NCBI GenBank assembly: GCA_016187945.1
Contig: JACPIT010000009.1
Location: forward strand, 124,001-188,000
Source of the DNA: Opitutia bacterium
GTDB lineage: Bacteria > Verrucomicrobiota > Verrucomicrobiia > Opitutales > Opitutaceae
Length of the DNA stretch: 64,000 nucleotides
Reading direction: 5' to 3'
Position numbers and translations under genes: made by a program. How positions within the stretch are numbered: position 1 is the stretch's first letter; every line of letters starts with the position of its first letter. Of the stretch, positions 18,538-27,129 are shown one piece after another. Under the pieces are notes generated by a model that did no database searches, was not told the origin of the DNA, and saw only the letters and a program-made list of their open reading frames with translations.

Positions 18538-19032
18538 ATGTCGCACGCCGTCGCCGCCATTCACGCCAGCTCCAAGTCGGAATTCTACGCCGCCCTCAAC
18601 CGGCAGCTCGAAGCCGTCCTCCACGGCGAGCGCAACTGGATCTGCAACCTCGCACAGACCTCCGCGCTCCTCATGCAGACGCTGCCCGATCTGAACTGGG
18701 CCGGCTTTTATCTGCTCGAGAACGGCAGCCTCGTGCTCGGCCCATTCCAAGGCAAGGTCGCCTGCGTGCGCATCGCACTCGGCAAAGGCGTGTGCGGCAC
18801 CGCCGCCACGCGCCGCGAGAGCATCGTCGTGCCGGACGTCCACGCATTTCCCGGCCACATCGCCTGCGACAGCGCGTCGAACTCCGAAGTCGTCGTCCCC
18901 CTGCTCCACCGCGGCCAGCTCCTCGGCGTCCTCGACCTCGACAGCCCGACGTTGAACCGCTTCGAAGTGGCGGACGCCCGCGGCCTCGAACGCGCCGTGC
19001 AAATCCTGCTCGCCGCGTCGGACGTGCCATAA
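18538..19032 (+). CDS. msrC: Free methionine-(R)-sulfoxide reductase
   Basis: A 164-residue GAF-fold enzyme reducing free Met-R-sulfoxide with thioredoxin. The three catalytic cysteines of fRMsr are present as Cys76, Cys86 and Cys110 (KVACVRI, KGVCGTAA, HIACDSAS), with the same spacing as E. coli Cys84/94/118. The family signatures NWAGFYLL, LGPFQGK and VVPLLHRGQLLGVLDLDS are all seen. ATG 18538 gives the expected length; the upstream in-frame ATG falls in the divergent promoter region. It sits divergently beside the ECF sigma/anti-sigma pair, hinting at oxidative-stress control (inference). Confidence 0.93.
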   Translation: MSHAVAAIHASSKSEFYAALNRQLEAVLHGERNWICNLAQTSALLMQTLPDLNWAGFYLLENGSLVLGPFQGKVACVRIALGKGVCGTAATRRESIVVPDVHAFPGHIACDSASNSEVVVPLLHRGQLLGVLDLDSPTLNRFEVADARGLERAVQILLAASDVP

Positions 19033-19035
19033 ATG

Positions 19036-19069
19036 CAAGAACCGCTCCCGGAAGCGGAAGCGGTTCTTG
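19036..19069 (-). terminator. Hairpin between msrC and tRNA-Phe, possible bidirectional terminator
   Basis: A perfect 11-bp stem CAAGAACCGCT/AGCGGTTCTTG (19036-19046 and 19059-19069) lies between the msrC stop and the 3' end of the oppositely oriented tRNA-Phe. The T-rich tail is weak on both strands, so termination efficiency is uncertain. Confidence 0.55.
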
Positions 19070-19073
19070 AAAG

Positions 19074-19149
<76 letters not shown>

Positions 19150-19182
19150 ACAAAATTGGAAGGGCGAGTAAAAGGGCCGGCG

Positions 19183-19205
19183 AAAGCCGCCGTCAACGGC
19201 TTTTT
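19183..19205 (+). terminator. Weak intrinsic terminator
   Basis: AAAGCCG/CGGCTTT (19183-19189 and 19197-19203) with a 7-nt loop, the T-run extending to 19205. It would stop plus-strand transcription that reads past tRNA-Phe before it enters glpX antisense. Confidence 0.45.
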
Positions 19206-19351
19206 GGACTTTTTGCGGTCAGCCTTTTTCCGGCGACAGCCAACGTCAACCGGCCGCCAGACAGCCTATCGCGCGCGCGAGCCGACCGACCTCGGCTGCT
19301 GCGGATTGCCACGCGCTTTCCGGCCTCACCTCGGCGGCGATGCCGTCGCTT

Positions 19352-20425
19352 TCACACCAGCGTCTCGGTGCTCCGGCTGCGCAGGTAAATCGTTTTGTGA
19401 TCGAGATCGTGCACGGCCTGGATGTAACGCACCGTGCGGCTGCGCGCGCGCATCAGGATCGAGTGCGTCGTGGCGTGACGGCCCACGACCTTCACTCCCG
19501 GCAACAGCCAGCTCGAAGTGATCCCGGTCGCGCAGAAAATCGCGCCGGGGCCTGTGACGAGATCGTCCGCGTAGAAAATCTTTTTCAGATCCTTCGCGGC
19601 GGGATCGCTCGCGATACGCGCGCGCTCCTCGTCGTCGCGCACCCACATGCGGAGCTGCTGCCCGCCACCGAGCGCGCGGAGCGCCGCGGCCGTGAGCACG
19701 CCTTCGGGCGAACCGCCGATGCCCAGGTAGAGATCGACGCCGCTGTCGGGCAGCGACGGCGCGATCGCGGCGGTGACGTCGCCATCGGAAATCAGGCGCA
19801 GCGCGGCGCCGACTTTGCGGACCGCCTGGATGATTTTCTCGTGTCGCGGTCGATCGAGCACGACGAGGACGACTTCGCGCACGTTCTTGCCGCGCATCTT
19901 CGCCGTCTTGCGGATGATCTCCTCGACGGGCGTGTCGAGGTCGAAGCGCAGCGCCTTGTTCTTCTCCATCGCCTGCGCCACCTGCGGGCCGTAGGCGAGT
20001 TTCTCGGAGTAAAACGTCGGGATGTTCACCATCGCGTGGCCCTTCTCGGGCGCGAGCACGCCGGCCATCACGGAGATCGAGTTCGGCAAGCCCTTCGAGA
20101 TGTTCGTCGTGCCGTCGATCGGATCGAGCGCGATGTTGAATTTCGGCGAGCCGCTCTTCCAGGTGCCGAGTCGGTCGCCGAGAAAAATACCGGGCGCGTC
20201 GTCTTTGATGCCTTCACCGATGACGACTTCACCGCGCATGTCGATGTGGTCGAAGGTGCCGTTGATCGCGTCGCACGCGGCGGCGTCGGCGCCTTCCTTG
20301 TCGCCGCGGCCGATCCAGTGGACGGCGTTGAGCGCGGCGTTTTCGGTCGCGCGGATGAACTCGAACTCGAGCGAGCGCTCCGGATCGCTCTCGGTGAGGC
20401 TGATGCGTTTTTTCAGAGTAACCAT
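19352..20425 (-). CDS. glpX: Fructose-1,6-bisphosphatase, class II
   Basis: Hydrolyses fructose-1,6-bisphosphate to fructose-6-phosphate in gluconeogenesis. The 357-residue protein has GlpX features: ATENAALNAVHWIGRGDKEGAD near the start, the metal-binding ALDPIDGTTNISKG (DPIDGTT at 101-107), and LYLGIGGSPEGVLTAAAL and TGITSSWLLPGV toward the C-terminus. It appears monocistronic. The leader is pyrimidine-rich just before the ATG with no Shine-Dalgarno. In some lineages GlpX homologues also act on sedoheptulose-1,7-bisphosphate, which the sequence alone does not decide. Confidence 0.94.
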   Translation of the reverse strand: MVTLKKRISLTESDPERSLEFEFIRATENAALNAVHWIGRGDKEGADAAACDAINGTFDHIDMRGEVVIGEGIKDDAPGIFLGDRLGTWKSGSPKFNIALDPIDGTTNISKGLPNSISVMAGVLAPEKGHAMVNIPTFYSEKLAYGPQVAQAMEKNKALRFDLDTPVEEIIRKTAKMRGKNVREVVLVVLDRPRHEKIIQAVRKVGAALRLISDGDVTAAIAPSLPDSGVDLYLGIGGSPEGVLTAAALRALGGGQQLRMWVRDDEERARIASDPAAKDLKKIFYADDLVTGPGAIFCATGITSSWLLPGVKVVGRHATTHSILMRARSRTVRYIQAVHDLDHKTIYLRSRSTETLV

Positions 20426-20546
20426 GGGGTAGTTTTGTTGCGGGAAACAAAGCGTTGTTCCGTCGCGGCGGGCAACGCGCCCGACGGCACCGCGCGCGAC
20501 TATTAGTTTTGTCGCCGCGCCGTAAGGCGGCCTTCAGAAAACGAGG

Positions 20547-21197
20547 TTGAGCGCGACCGCCGCTGCGGCCAGCTTCGTCGGCGTGAGCCACATCGCCGCC
20601 GCACTCGCGAAGAGCAAGGGCAAGTCCGTCACCCCGCCGCCCGAAACCGCAGTCGTGCCCAGCACGCCGGGACTCGGCGTCTCCACCCCGCCCGTGTTCG
20701 GCGAACCGGTGCTGGCGAAAAGAAACCGAACGCCGCTGTTCGTCGCACTGGTGCTCGGCGGCGCAGTCGTGGCCGCGGTCGCTTGGTGGGCGCTCCGCCC
20801 GAGCCCGTCTGCCGTTTCCGCGAAGTCACCGGCGCCGCGTCAAACCGCCGCCGCTTCCATCCCGCCGGCGCCGAGCGCCAATCTCACCGCCGCCGTCGCG
20901 GCGAACAAGCAGGACCAAGCCGCCATCGCGCAGGATCTCGCCGCAAAGAAACTCGCCGCCGCGCCCGCTCTGCCGCCGGCCGCGCAGCCGGATCAGTCCG
21001 CGAGCGACTTTTTTGAGATCGTGCGAAAATTCTCGGTCGCTGCCGTCAAAGAAGGCCCCGAGGGCCGAGCGATGATCAACGGGAAAACACACGCGATCGG
21101 CGCCGAAGTGGTGCCCGGCCTGTGGCTGCGCGAGATCACTGGCGGACGCCTGATTTTCCGCGACGCGCAGAACAACGAGTTCGTGCGCCGCTTCTGA
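20547..21197 (+). CDS. Single-span membrane protein with GspB-like C-terminal domain
   Basis: A 216-residue protein with a cytosolic Pro-rich N-terminal half, one transmembrane helix at about residues 63-82 (TPLFVALVLGGAVVAAVAWWAL), an Ala/Pro-rich linker and a C-terminal block. That block (MINGKTHAIGAEVVPGLWLREITGGRLIFRD in segments, about 170-210) resembles the periplasmic domain of type II secretion GspB or PilP-like proteins. The homology is suggestive only and no secretion genes adjoin it. The start is a TTG at 20547 just after ACGAGG; a later start would shorten the N-terminal part. Role unknown. Confidence 0.6.
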   Translation: MSATAAAASFVGVSHIAAALAKSKGKSVTPPPETAVVPSTPGLGVSTPPVFGEPVLAKRNRTPLFVALVLGGAVVAAVAWWALRPSPSAVSAKSPAPRQTAAASIPPAPSANLTAAVAANKQDQAAIAQDLAAKKLAAAPALPPAAQPDQSASDFFEIVRKFSVAAVKEGPEGRAMINGKTHAIGAEVVPGLWLREITGGRLIFRDAQNNEFVRRF

Positions 21198-21217
21198 GCC
21201 AGACTCCGGCGGTCGCC

Positions 21218-21338
21218 CGCGAATTGCGCGAATTCGCGCGAATGACAATCGTCGATTTCCAAGTCGCTCGATGCGTGCGACCGATCGAGCAAAAGGGGAT
21301 TTTCCCCTCTGCATTGGCGCCAATTCGCGCAATTCGCG
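21218..21338. repeat. Inverted AATTCGCG-type intergenic repeat
   Basis: A perfect 17-bp inverted pair, CGCGAATTGCGCGAATT (21218-21234) and its complement AATTCGCGCAATTCGCG (21322-21338), separated by 87 bases. It lies between two convergent genes. The rest of the 271-nt spacer has GC-rich GCGGAGGACGCGGAG-like sequence and no gene. Confidence 0.7.
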
Positions 21339-21468
21339 GCAGGTTTTCTGCAGGCTCCCGGCCGAGCCGGCAGGACCATTGAAACGCGGAGGACGCGGAG
21401 TGCGCAGAGGATGCACCCCAGGAAGACCGGCAGGCGCATTCATCCGACTTCGACGGACCGCTTTCGCG

Positions 21469-22392
21469 TCACACGTGCGCCAGTCGGCCGAGCGCGGATT
21501 TTTTCGCGAGTTCCCCGAGCATGCGCTCGCTGTCCGCGACGCTCGCCTCGGTCTCCTCCGCATTCACCAGCGTCGCCGCCTCCTCGCGCATCGCTTCGAG
21601 CACGCGCAGAACGTAGCTGTCGAGCGCCTGCCCCTGGCTGGTGTCGGCGAGCCGCACCTGCTCGCGCAGCGCGGGGATCGTCTGTTCAAACACCGCCTTC
21701 AACTCCGCGATGATCCGATCGAACTGCGGCTGCGCCTCCGAGAGCGGCACGCTGCTGAGCATCGCGATCCACGGCGAGTAGCTGACGTTGCGCAGCCGCG
21801 GCAGCTCGAGCGCGTCCATCCGCGTGTCGCGCAACAGGCGCGCCTGCACGTCGGCGACGTCGTTCGCGAAACAGATTTCCTGCTCGAGCGCCTTCGCCGC
21901 CTCGATCGCGATCAGAAACGCCTGCAACGCGCCCTGCGAATACACCTGCCGCGCGCGCTCGTAGCCGGACGTCGCCATGTTGCGCACGTTGCCGAGCGCC
22001 TGCGTCAGGCCGTAAACTTTCTCGCCGAAGCGCACGAAACAGCGCTCCCAATCCGCGCGGTGCGCCCGCACGGCGAGCGCGCGCAAATACTCCGGGTGAT
22101 TTTCGCGGCAGTGATCCTCGGCCGCCTCGATCACGAGCTTCCGGATGTGCGGCTCGACACGATCGAGCTGCGCGACGCCGTTCGCGAGCAGCCGCAGCGC
22201 TTCGTCGGCCTCCGCGAGTTCGCGCGCGAACGCATCCTTTGCCGCGCGCGCCGCAAAGAGCCCCGGCTTTCCTCTGACCAAGTCCGCGCGCGCCGTGCGC
22301 TGCGCTTCGTAGACCGGGAAAATCGCTTCGCGCCCGAGACGCAGGTGCGCTTCGCGCACGAGCAGGTCACGAATTTTCAGGGGCAAAGCCAT
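21469..22392 (-). CDS. Uncharacterised all-helical cytosolic protein
   Basis: A 307-residue protein I do not recognise. Sequence composition is rich in Ala, Glu, Arg and Leu with heptad-like spacing across most of its length, predicting long amphipathic helices and possible coiled coils. There is no signal peptide, membrane span or Cys-rich motif. The most distinctive segments are LPRLRNVSYSPWIAMLSSVPLSEAQ (written here only as a landmark around residue 200) and the acidic EETEASVADSERMLGELAKK near the end. The plus-strand neighbour converges on it and an MFS permease gene lies upstream on the same strand, 120 nt away, so co-transcription is possible but not shown. Confidence 0.6.
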   Translation of the reverse strand: MALPLKIRDLLVREAHLRLGREAIFPVYEAQRTARADLVRGKPGLFAARAAKDAFARELAEADEALRLLANGVAQLDRVEPHIRKLVIEAAEDHCRENHPEYLRALAVRAHRADWERCFVRFGEKVYGLTQALGNVRNMATSGYERARQVYSQGALQAFLIAIEAAKALEQEICFANDVADVQARLLRDTRMDALELPRLRNVSYSPWIAMLSSVPLSEAQPQFDRIIAELKAVFEQTIPALREQVRLADTSQGQALDSYVLRVLEAMREEAATLVNAEETEASVADSERMLGELAKKSALGRLAHV

Positions 22393-22512
22393 ACTGCACT
22401 AACAAGCGTTGAAACCGGGCCAAACGGCTCCACGCACTTGCGGGATTTTGATGCCAGCCTCTCTGCGTCGGCGCAAGCCGCGAGCCGCGCGCGACACGCG
22501 AGCCACGTCAAA

Positions 22513-23739
22513 TTACCCGTGCTCCTCCGGCGGGCGCACGCGCCGGAAGCTGCGCCACAGCGCGAGGTCGTAGACGATCTTCAAACCACCGGCCACGAAG
22601 AACGGTCCGCCGGCGACCAGCAGCGCGGGCGCCATGAGTCCCGCGAGCGTTGGCGCGAGCGCCGTGCCGAGCTGCCGCGCGGTGCCGGTGACGCCGTTGG
22701 CCGCGGAGCGCTCGGCGGCGGGCACGACGGCGTTCACGTAAGAGGCGCGCGTCGGCACGTCCATTTGCGAGATCGTGTGCCGCAGCCAGAGCACCGCCGC
22801 GGCCCAGCCGAACGTCGGCATCAACGGCACGAGCATCAGCAGCACGTTCGACGGCAGATGAGTGAAGACCATCGTGTTCACGAGCCCGATGCGTTTCGCG
22901 AGCGGCACCGCGGCGAGCGACGAGACGCCCGAGAGGATGTTCGCGCCGAAGAAAACCGTGCCGAGCGCCGCCTCGCCCACGCCGAAGCGCACGTGAAACC
23001 AATACGCCATCAAGCTTTGCACGATGAAACCGCCCGCGAAGGCATCGAGAGAGAACAGCGCGCTGAGTCGAAACACGATGCCACGCGACTCGCGCAGCCC
23101 GAAGAGCGATTCCCCCGCGGCAGCGCGCGTGGCCGCGGGCGCCTCGACCCGCTCGCTCAATTGCGCCACCAACAGCGCGATCGCGAGCCCGAGCGCGCCG
23201 TAGGCCCAGAAAAGCGCGGCGTAGCTCGCGAGCGTCGACCAGCCCGCGTGTTGAAGAATCTGCGCCGCGCCGCCGGCCGCGAGCGCGCCGAGCGCGGTCG
23301 CCGCGTAGCCCGCGAGGTTATACCACGCGAAAAAGTGCGTGCGACGCGCGTCGGGCACGACTTGGGCGAGCCCCGCCTGTTCAACCGCGAGAAACGGGCC
23401 GACTTCGTTGCCCGTCGGGCTGATGACGCCGATGGTCGCGGCGAAGAGCAGCCACCAGAAATTTCCCGTTACCGCCATCAACGCGCCGCCGCCCGCCATC
23501 AGCGCCGCGCCGACGAGCAGCGTGCGTCTCCGGCCCCAGCGATCGGCGTGCGTGCTCAGCCAGAGCGAAATCGCGGCGTCGCCGAGGAACGTGCACGTGA
23601 GCAGCAGGCCGACTGCGGCTTCGTCGAGACCGCGCTCGACCAGATAGAGCACGAGCACGACGCCGAGAAGGCCGTAGGCGAACATGCGCACCATGCGCGC
23701 CGCGAAGAGCAGTCGCACGTTGCGCGTGGCGTCGTCCAT
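22513..23739 (-). CDS. Major facilitator superfamily transporter
   Basis: A 408-residue permease with about twelve hydrophobic spans. The loop 2-3 motif DRWGRRRTLLVGA (about residues 64-76) is the MFS signature A (Gxxx[D/E]RxGRR). A long cytosolic loop carries VEAPAATRAAAGESLF midway between the two six-helix halves, and a second signature-like VPLAKRIG appears in the C half. The substrate is unknown; the general look is that of drug or metabolite efflux permeases. The start MDDATRNVRLL at 23739 was chosen over an upstream ATG adding a Cys/Arg-rich stretch. The C-terminus is short and charged (RPPEEHG). Confidence 0.87.
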   Translation of the reverse strand: MDDATRNVRLLFAARMVRMFAYGLLGVVLVLYLVERGLDEAAVGLLLTCTFLGDAAISLWLSTHADRWGRRRTLLVGAALMAGGGALMAVTGNFWWLLFAATIGVISPTGNEVGPFLAVEQAGLAQVVPDARRTHFFAWYNLAGYAATALGALAAGGAAQILQHAGWSTLASYAALFWAYGALGLAIALLVAQLSERVEAPAATRAAAGESLFGLRESRGIVFRLSALFSLDAFAGGFIVQSLMAYWFHVRFGVGEAALGTVFFGANILSGVSSLAAVPLAKRIGLVNTMVFTHLPSNVLLMLVPLMPTFGWAAAVLWLRHTISQMDVPTRASYVNAVVPAAERSAANGVTGTARQLGTALAPTLAGLMAPALLVAGGPFFVAGGLKIVYDLALWRSFRRVRPPEEHG

Positions 23740-23832
23740 GCGCGCGAGCAAGCCGCAGCGGCGCGCGTCCCGCAATGTTGTTCCGCGACACAGCGCAGCC
23801 GCGATGCGTTCCGCCTGCGCCTCGCGTCACCC

Positions 23833-23900
23833 GTAGCAGCCGATGTCAGTCGGCTGGCGAACGTCGGCATCGGCTCCGGCCGCCTCACGTCGGCTGCTAC
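23833..23900. repeat. GTAG...CTAC palindromic repeat, family A
   Basis: GTAGCAGCCGATGT (23833-23846) and ACGTCGGCTGCTAC (23887-23900) are inverted copies with one mismatch. Inner arms CAGCCGATGTCAGTCGGCTG form a second hairpin. It is intergenic, upstream of the MFS gene and downstream of the DUF4019 gene. Confidence 0.8.
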
Positions 23901-23922
23901 GGACAGGCAGTCGGCGCGACTT

Positions 23923-24360
23923 TCACGTGGGCGGTCGGATGAAGAACGTCACGACGCGCCATTGTCCGTCGGTGTCGGCGATGAGCGTGATGATCTCGTC
24001 GGCCTTGGCGGCTTCGAATGCGGTCTTGAAGCGCACGATCCAATACTGGCCTTTCGGCAGGCGCGGGGCCTCGAGCGCGAGGGTGGCGCCCGCAGAATCG
24101 CGCGACTTGACCGCGCCGAGCGGCTGGCGCGCCTGCCCCATCATCGCGGCCCATTTTTCCTCGGTGACGGAGGCGCGGAAGCGACTGCTGGCCTCCTTCC
24201 AGCTCTGCGCGTAGTTCTCGGTGTCGATCAGCTTCAGCCACGATTCGGCGATCTGAACGGATTGCTCGGCCGACCCGGCCGATTTTTCTTCTACTGCCCA
24301 CGCGAACGTGCCGACCAACAGGCACGCCGCGGCGATGAGGTGACGCAACGGGGTAATCAT
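23923..24360 (-). CDS. Periplasmic DUF4019-like protein
   Basis: A small exported protein of 145 residues. A signal peptide covers about 1-23 (LIAAACLLVGTFAWA). The body carries AESWLKLIDTENYAQSWKEAS and EEKWAAMMGQARQPLGAV, typical of DUF4019, and ends with DGQWRVVTFFIRPP. The family is thought to bind ligands or peptidoglycan-associated partners, but no activity is established. It appears monocistronic, flanked by family A and family B palindromes. The ATG at 24360 is directly preceded by a C-rich pyrimidine tract. Confidence 0.75.
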   Translation of the reverse strand: MITPLRHLIAAACLLVGTFAWAVEEKSAGSAEQSVQIAESWLKLIDTENYAQSWKEASSRFRASVTEEKWAAMMGQARQPLGAVKSRDSAGATLALEAPRLPKGQYWIVRFKTAFEAAKADEIITLIADTDGQWRVVTFFIRPPT

Positions 24361-24477
24361 GGGGTGGGTGTGCGCTGCCACTGATGCCAGCGGGCGCGCG
24401 TCGCGGCAAGCCGCGAGAGGCCGCGTGCGTTGGCGAGATTCGCGCGCGAATAGCGCCGAGCGACACGCGCGAAAATT

Positions 24478-24551
24478 GCAGGAGCGGCTTTACGCCGCGA
24501 TTGCGGCGATGCGCATGCCGCGTTCGTATCGCGGCGTAAAGCCGCTCCTAC
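24478..24551. repeat. Complete GTAG-type palindrome, family B
   Basis: A 24-bp arm beginning GCAGGAGCGGCTTTACGCCG (24478-24501) is complementary to 24528-24551, which ends CCGCTCCTAC, in 23 of 24 positions. The loop is 26 nt. It is intergenic between two minus-strand genes. Half copies are at 15931 and 31979. Confidence 0.85.
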
Positions 24552-24587
24552 AAAAACCAGACCGGCGGCGCGCGCGGTCTGGGCGGC

Positions 24588-25838
24588 TCAGATTTTTCGG
24601 AAGACGAGCGCGGCGTTCTGGCCGCCGAAGCCGAGGTTGTCGCTCATCACCGTGCGGACGTTCGCGCTGCGCTTCACGTTGGGCACGTAGTCGAGGTCGC
24701 AGTCCGGGTCGGGCGTCTCGAGGTTGATCGTCGGCGGCACTTCGCCGGTCTCGATCGTCTTCACGCTGATGACGGCCTCGATGCCGCCGGCGGCGCCGAG
24801 CAAGTGGCCGGTCATCGACTTCGTGGAGCTGATCATGACCTTCCGCGCGTGCTCGCCGAAGACCTTCTTGATCGCGAGCGTCTCGAACTTGTCGTTGTAG
24901 GGCGTGGAGGTGCCGTGGGCGTTGATGTAGTCGATCTCGTCCGGGCGCACGCGGGCGTCGGCGAGCGCGCGGCTCATCGAGAGCGAGAGGCCCTTGCCGT
25001 CCGGATCGGGCTGCGTGATGTGGAAGGCGTCGCACGTCGCCGCGTAGCCGGAGAGTTCGCAGTAAATGTGCGCGCCGCGCGCGAGCGCGTGCTCGAGGCT
25101 TTCGAGGACGAGGATGCCGGAGCCTTCGCCCATGATGAAGCCGTCGCGGTTCGCGTCGAAGGGGCGGCTGGCTTTCTGCGGGTTCTCGTTGTTCGTGCTC
25201 ATCGCCTTCATCGAGCAGAAGCCGGCGTAGGCCAGCGGCGTGATCGACGCCTCGGCACCGCCGCACACCATCACGTCGGCCTCGCCGCTGCGGATCATGC
25301 GGAGCGATTCGCCGATGGCGTGCGTGGCGGTGGCGCAGGCGCTGACGACGCCGAAATTCGGGCCGCGCGCGCCGAGCTCGATCGCGACGAGTCCGCCGAC
25401 CATGTTGCTGATGAGCGCGGGAATCATGAACGGCGAAACCTTGCGCGGGCCGCGTTCGAGGAGAACTTTGTGCTGCGTCTCGATCGTCCACATGCCGCCG
25501 ATGCCCGAGCCGATGATGACGCCGACGCGGTCCGCGTCCTCCTTCGTCATGTCGAGCTGCGCGTCGGCGACGGCTTGTTTGGCGGCACAGAAACCGAAGT
25601 GCGTGTAGCGGTCGTTGCGGCGCGCCTCCTTCGGATCCATGTGCTGCGCCGGATCCCAGTTGCGCACCTCGGCGCCGATCTGGCTGGAGTGGTCCTTCGG
25701 GTCGAACAGCGTGACGCGGTCGATGCCGCATTTGCCGGCGAGGATGCTCGCCCAGAAATCGGGCACGTTGTGGCCGAGCGAGGCGATGACGCCCAGGCCG
25801 GTGACGACGACGCGTTTGTGCGGAGAGACGGTTTCCAT
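24588..25838 (-). CDS. fabF: 3-oxoacyl-[ACP] synthase II
   Basis: Condenses malonyl-ACP with acyl-ACP in fatty-acid elongation. The 416-residue thiolase-fold enzyme has the catalytic Cys168 in SACATATHAIG, His308 in NAHGTSTPYND and His345 in KSMTGHLLGAAG, the complete Cys-His-His triad of KAS I/II. The length and GMWTIETQHK segment fit FabF. It lies downstream of fabG and acpP on the same strand, with a full intrinsic terminator between acpP and fabF, so fabF is probably expressed by read-through or from its own promoter in the short gap. Confidence 0.96.
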   Translation of the reverse strand: METVSPHKRVVVTGLGVIASLGHNVPDFWASILAGKCGIDRVTLFDPKDHSSQIGAEVRNWDPAQHMDPKEARRNDRYTHFGFCAAKQAVADAQLDMTKEDADRVGVIIGSGIGGMWTIETQHKVLLERGPRKVSPFMIPALISNMVGGLVAIELGARGPNFGVVSACATATHAIGESLRMIRSGEADVMVCGGAEASITPLAYAGFCSMKAMSTNNENPQKASRPFDANRDGFIMGEGSGILVLESLEHALARGAHIYCELSGYAATCDAFHITQPDPDGKGLSLSMSRALADARVRPDEIDYINAHGTSTPYNDKFETLAIKKVFGEHARKVMISSTKSMTGHLLGAAGGIEAVISVKTIETGEVPPTINLETPDPDCDLDYVPNVKRSANVRTVMSDNLGFGGQNAALVFRKI

Positions 25839-25851
25839 CAGCCCGACACAC

Positions 25852-25907
25852 TGAAAATAAAAAGGCGTTCTACCAGTCCCGATTTTCGGGGAGGTAGAAC
25901 GCCTTTT
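25852..25907 (-). terminator. Intrinsic terminator between acpP and fabF
   Basis: A 14-bp stem (AAAGGCGTTCTACC at 25861-25874 with GGTAGAACGCCTTT at 25893-25906) encloses an inner CCCGATTTTCGGG hairpin. On the minus strand it is followed by TTTTTATTTT. It begins 14 nt after the acpP stop and lies inside an otherwise continuous fab gene order, so it probably sets a high acpP to fabF ratio. Confidence 0.88.
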
Positions 25908-25920
25908 CGAAAGGGAGAAC

Positions 25921-26184
25921 TTACTTCGCGGCGGCCTTGCCTTCGATGTAGGCGATCACGTCGCCGACGGTCTGGAGCTTCTCGGCGTCGGACTCGGGAA
26001 TCTCGCCCTTGATCTCGTTCTTGAACTCTTCTTCGAAGGCCATGATGAGCTCAACGGTGTCGAGGGAATCCGCGCCGAGATCGTCGAGGAACGAAGCCTC
26101 TTTGGTGATCTGCTCTTCGTTAACGTTCAGTTGGTTAACGATGATCTGCTTGACGCGTTGTTCGATGGTTTTCTGGTCGGCCAT
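25921..26184 (-). CDS. acpP: Acyl carrier protein
   Basis: Carries growing acyl chains on 4'-phosphopantetheine. It has 87 residues, slightly longer than E. coli ACP because of a KAAAK tail. The prosthetic-group Ser40 is in [13 protein letters not shown], the canonical DSL motif. The protein is highly acidic and its [19 protein letters not shown] helix III region is typical. It lies between fabG (52 nt upstream) and a terminator. The leader just before the ATG is CCCTTTCCCAC rather than a Shine-Dalgarno, although ACP must be highly expressed. Confidence 0.97.
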   Translation of the reverse strand: MADQKTIEQRVKQIIVNQLNVNEEQITKEASFLDDLGADSLDTVELIMAFEEEFKNEIKGEIPESDAEKLQTVGDVIAYIEGKAAAK

Positions 26185-26236
26185 GTGGGAAAGGGTTCGT
26201 GTGGGTGTGCGCAGCTAAAATGTGGTCAAATCGGCA

Positions 26237-26983
26237 TCACATCACCATGCCGCCGTCAACGGTAAAAACCTGTCCGGTGATATAGCCGGCCTCTTCGGAG
26301 GCGATGAACGCCACCATGTTCGCGATGTCGGCGGCTTCGCCGAGGCGCTTGAGCGGGATGACGCTCATGAGTTTCTCGCCGGCTTCTTCGGGCAGCGCGG
26401 CGGTCATGTCGGTCTTAATGAAACCGGGCGCGACGGCGTTCACGGTGATGTTGCGCGCGGCAAACTCCTTCGCGATCGACTTCGTGAAGCCGATCATGCC
26501 GGCCTTCGCCGCGCAGTAGTTGGCCTGGCCGGGATTGCCCATGAGGCCGACGACCGACGTGATGTTGATGATGCGGCCCCAACGCTTCTGCGTCATCGGG
26601 CGGCCGATCAGCTTCGTGAAGTGGTAGCAGCTCGTCAGGTTCGTCGCCATGACGTTGTTCCAATCGTCCTCGCTCATGCGGAACAGCAGGCCGTCCTTCG
26701 TGATGCCGGCGTTGTTGACGAGGATGTCGATCTGGCCGAACTCGGCGAGGAGCTGCTCGCAAGCGGCCTTCACCGCGGCGCCGTTCGCGACGTCGACGGC
26801 GAGCGCCTTGGCCTTGCCGCCCGCGGCGACGATGCCGGCCGCGACCGCGCCGCAACTCTCGGCGGTCTTGCTCACGCAGATGACGGTCACGCCGTTCTTC
26901 GCGAGCAGTTCAGCGATGGCTTTGCCGATACCGCGCCCCGCACCAGTGACGAGGGCCACACGATTGTTGTAGGTCAGGCTCAT
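26237..26983 (-). CDS. fabG: 3-oxoacyl-[ACP] reductase
   Basis: NADPH-dependent reduction of 3-oxoacyl-ACP in fatty-acid elongation. The 248-residue SDR protein has the cofactor motif TGAGRGIG (13-20) and NNAG (90-93). The catalytic Ser143, Tyr156 and Lys160 are in NITSVVG and YCAAK. The C-terminus GYITGQVFTVDGGMVM is the FabG ending. It is the first gene of fabG-acpP-fabF. No fabD or fabH lies upstream; instead a spacer separates it from two divergent accessory genes. Confidence 0.95.
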   Translation of the reverse strand: MSLTYNNRVALVTGAGRGIGKAIAELLAKNGVTVICVSKTAESCGAVAAGIVAAGGKAKALAVDVANGAAVKAACEQLLAEFGQIDILVNNAGITKDGLLFRMSEDDWNNVMATNLTSCYHFTKLIGRPMTQKRWGRIINITSVVGLMGNPGQANYCAAKAGMIGFTKSIAKEFAARNITVNAVAPGFIKTDMTAALPEEAGEKLMSVIPLKRLGEAADIANMVAFIASEEAGYITGQVFTVDGGMVM

Positions 26984-27129
26984 GGAGGGCGGATGGGATG
27001 CGGATGGCTACGGGCGGGCAAGCGTGAAAAGGCGATAGGCTCTGACGCCAGACCAACCCAATGAAACCCTAGCTTGCGCACTCGAATGATGGGCAATAAT
27101 AGCGTCTCGTCGGAAAAGGGGCCCTAGCC

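Noticed and set aside
21271-24384. A plus-strand open frame of over 1000 codons
   Set aside because: It is antisense to the helical protein, MFS permease and DUF4019 genes, is extremely Arg/Ala-rich with no domain, and results from GC-rich codon bias leaving antisense frames open.
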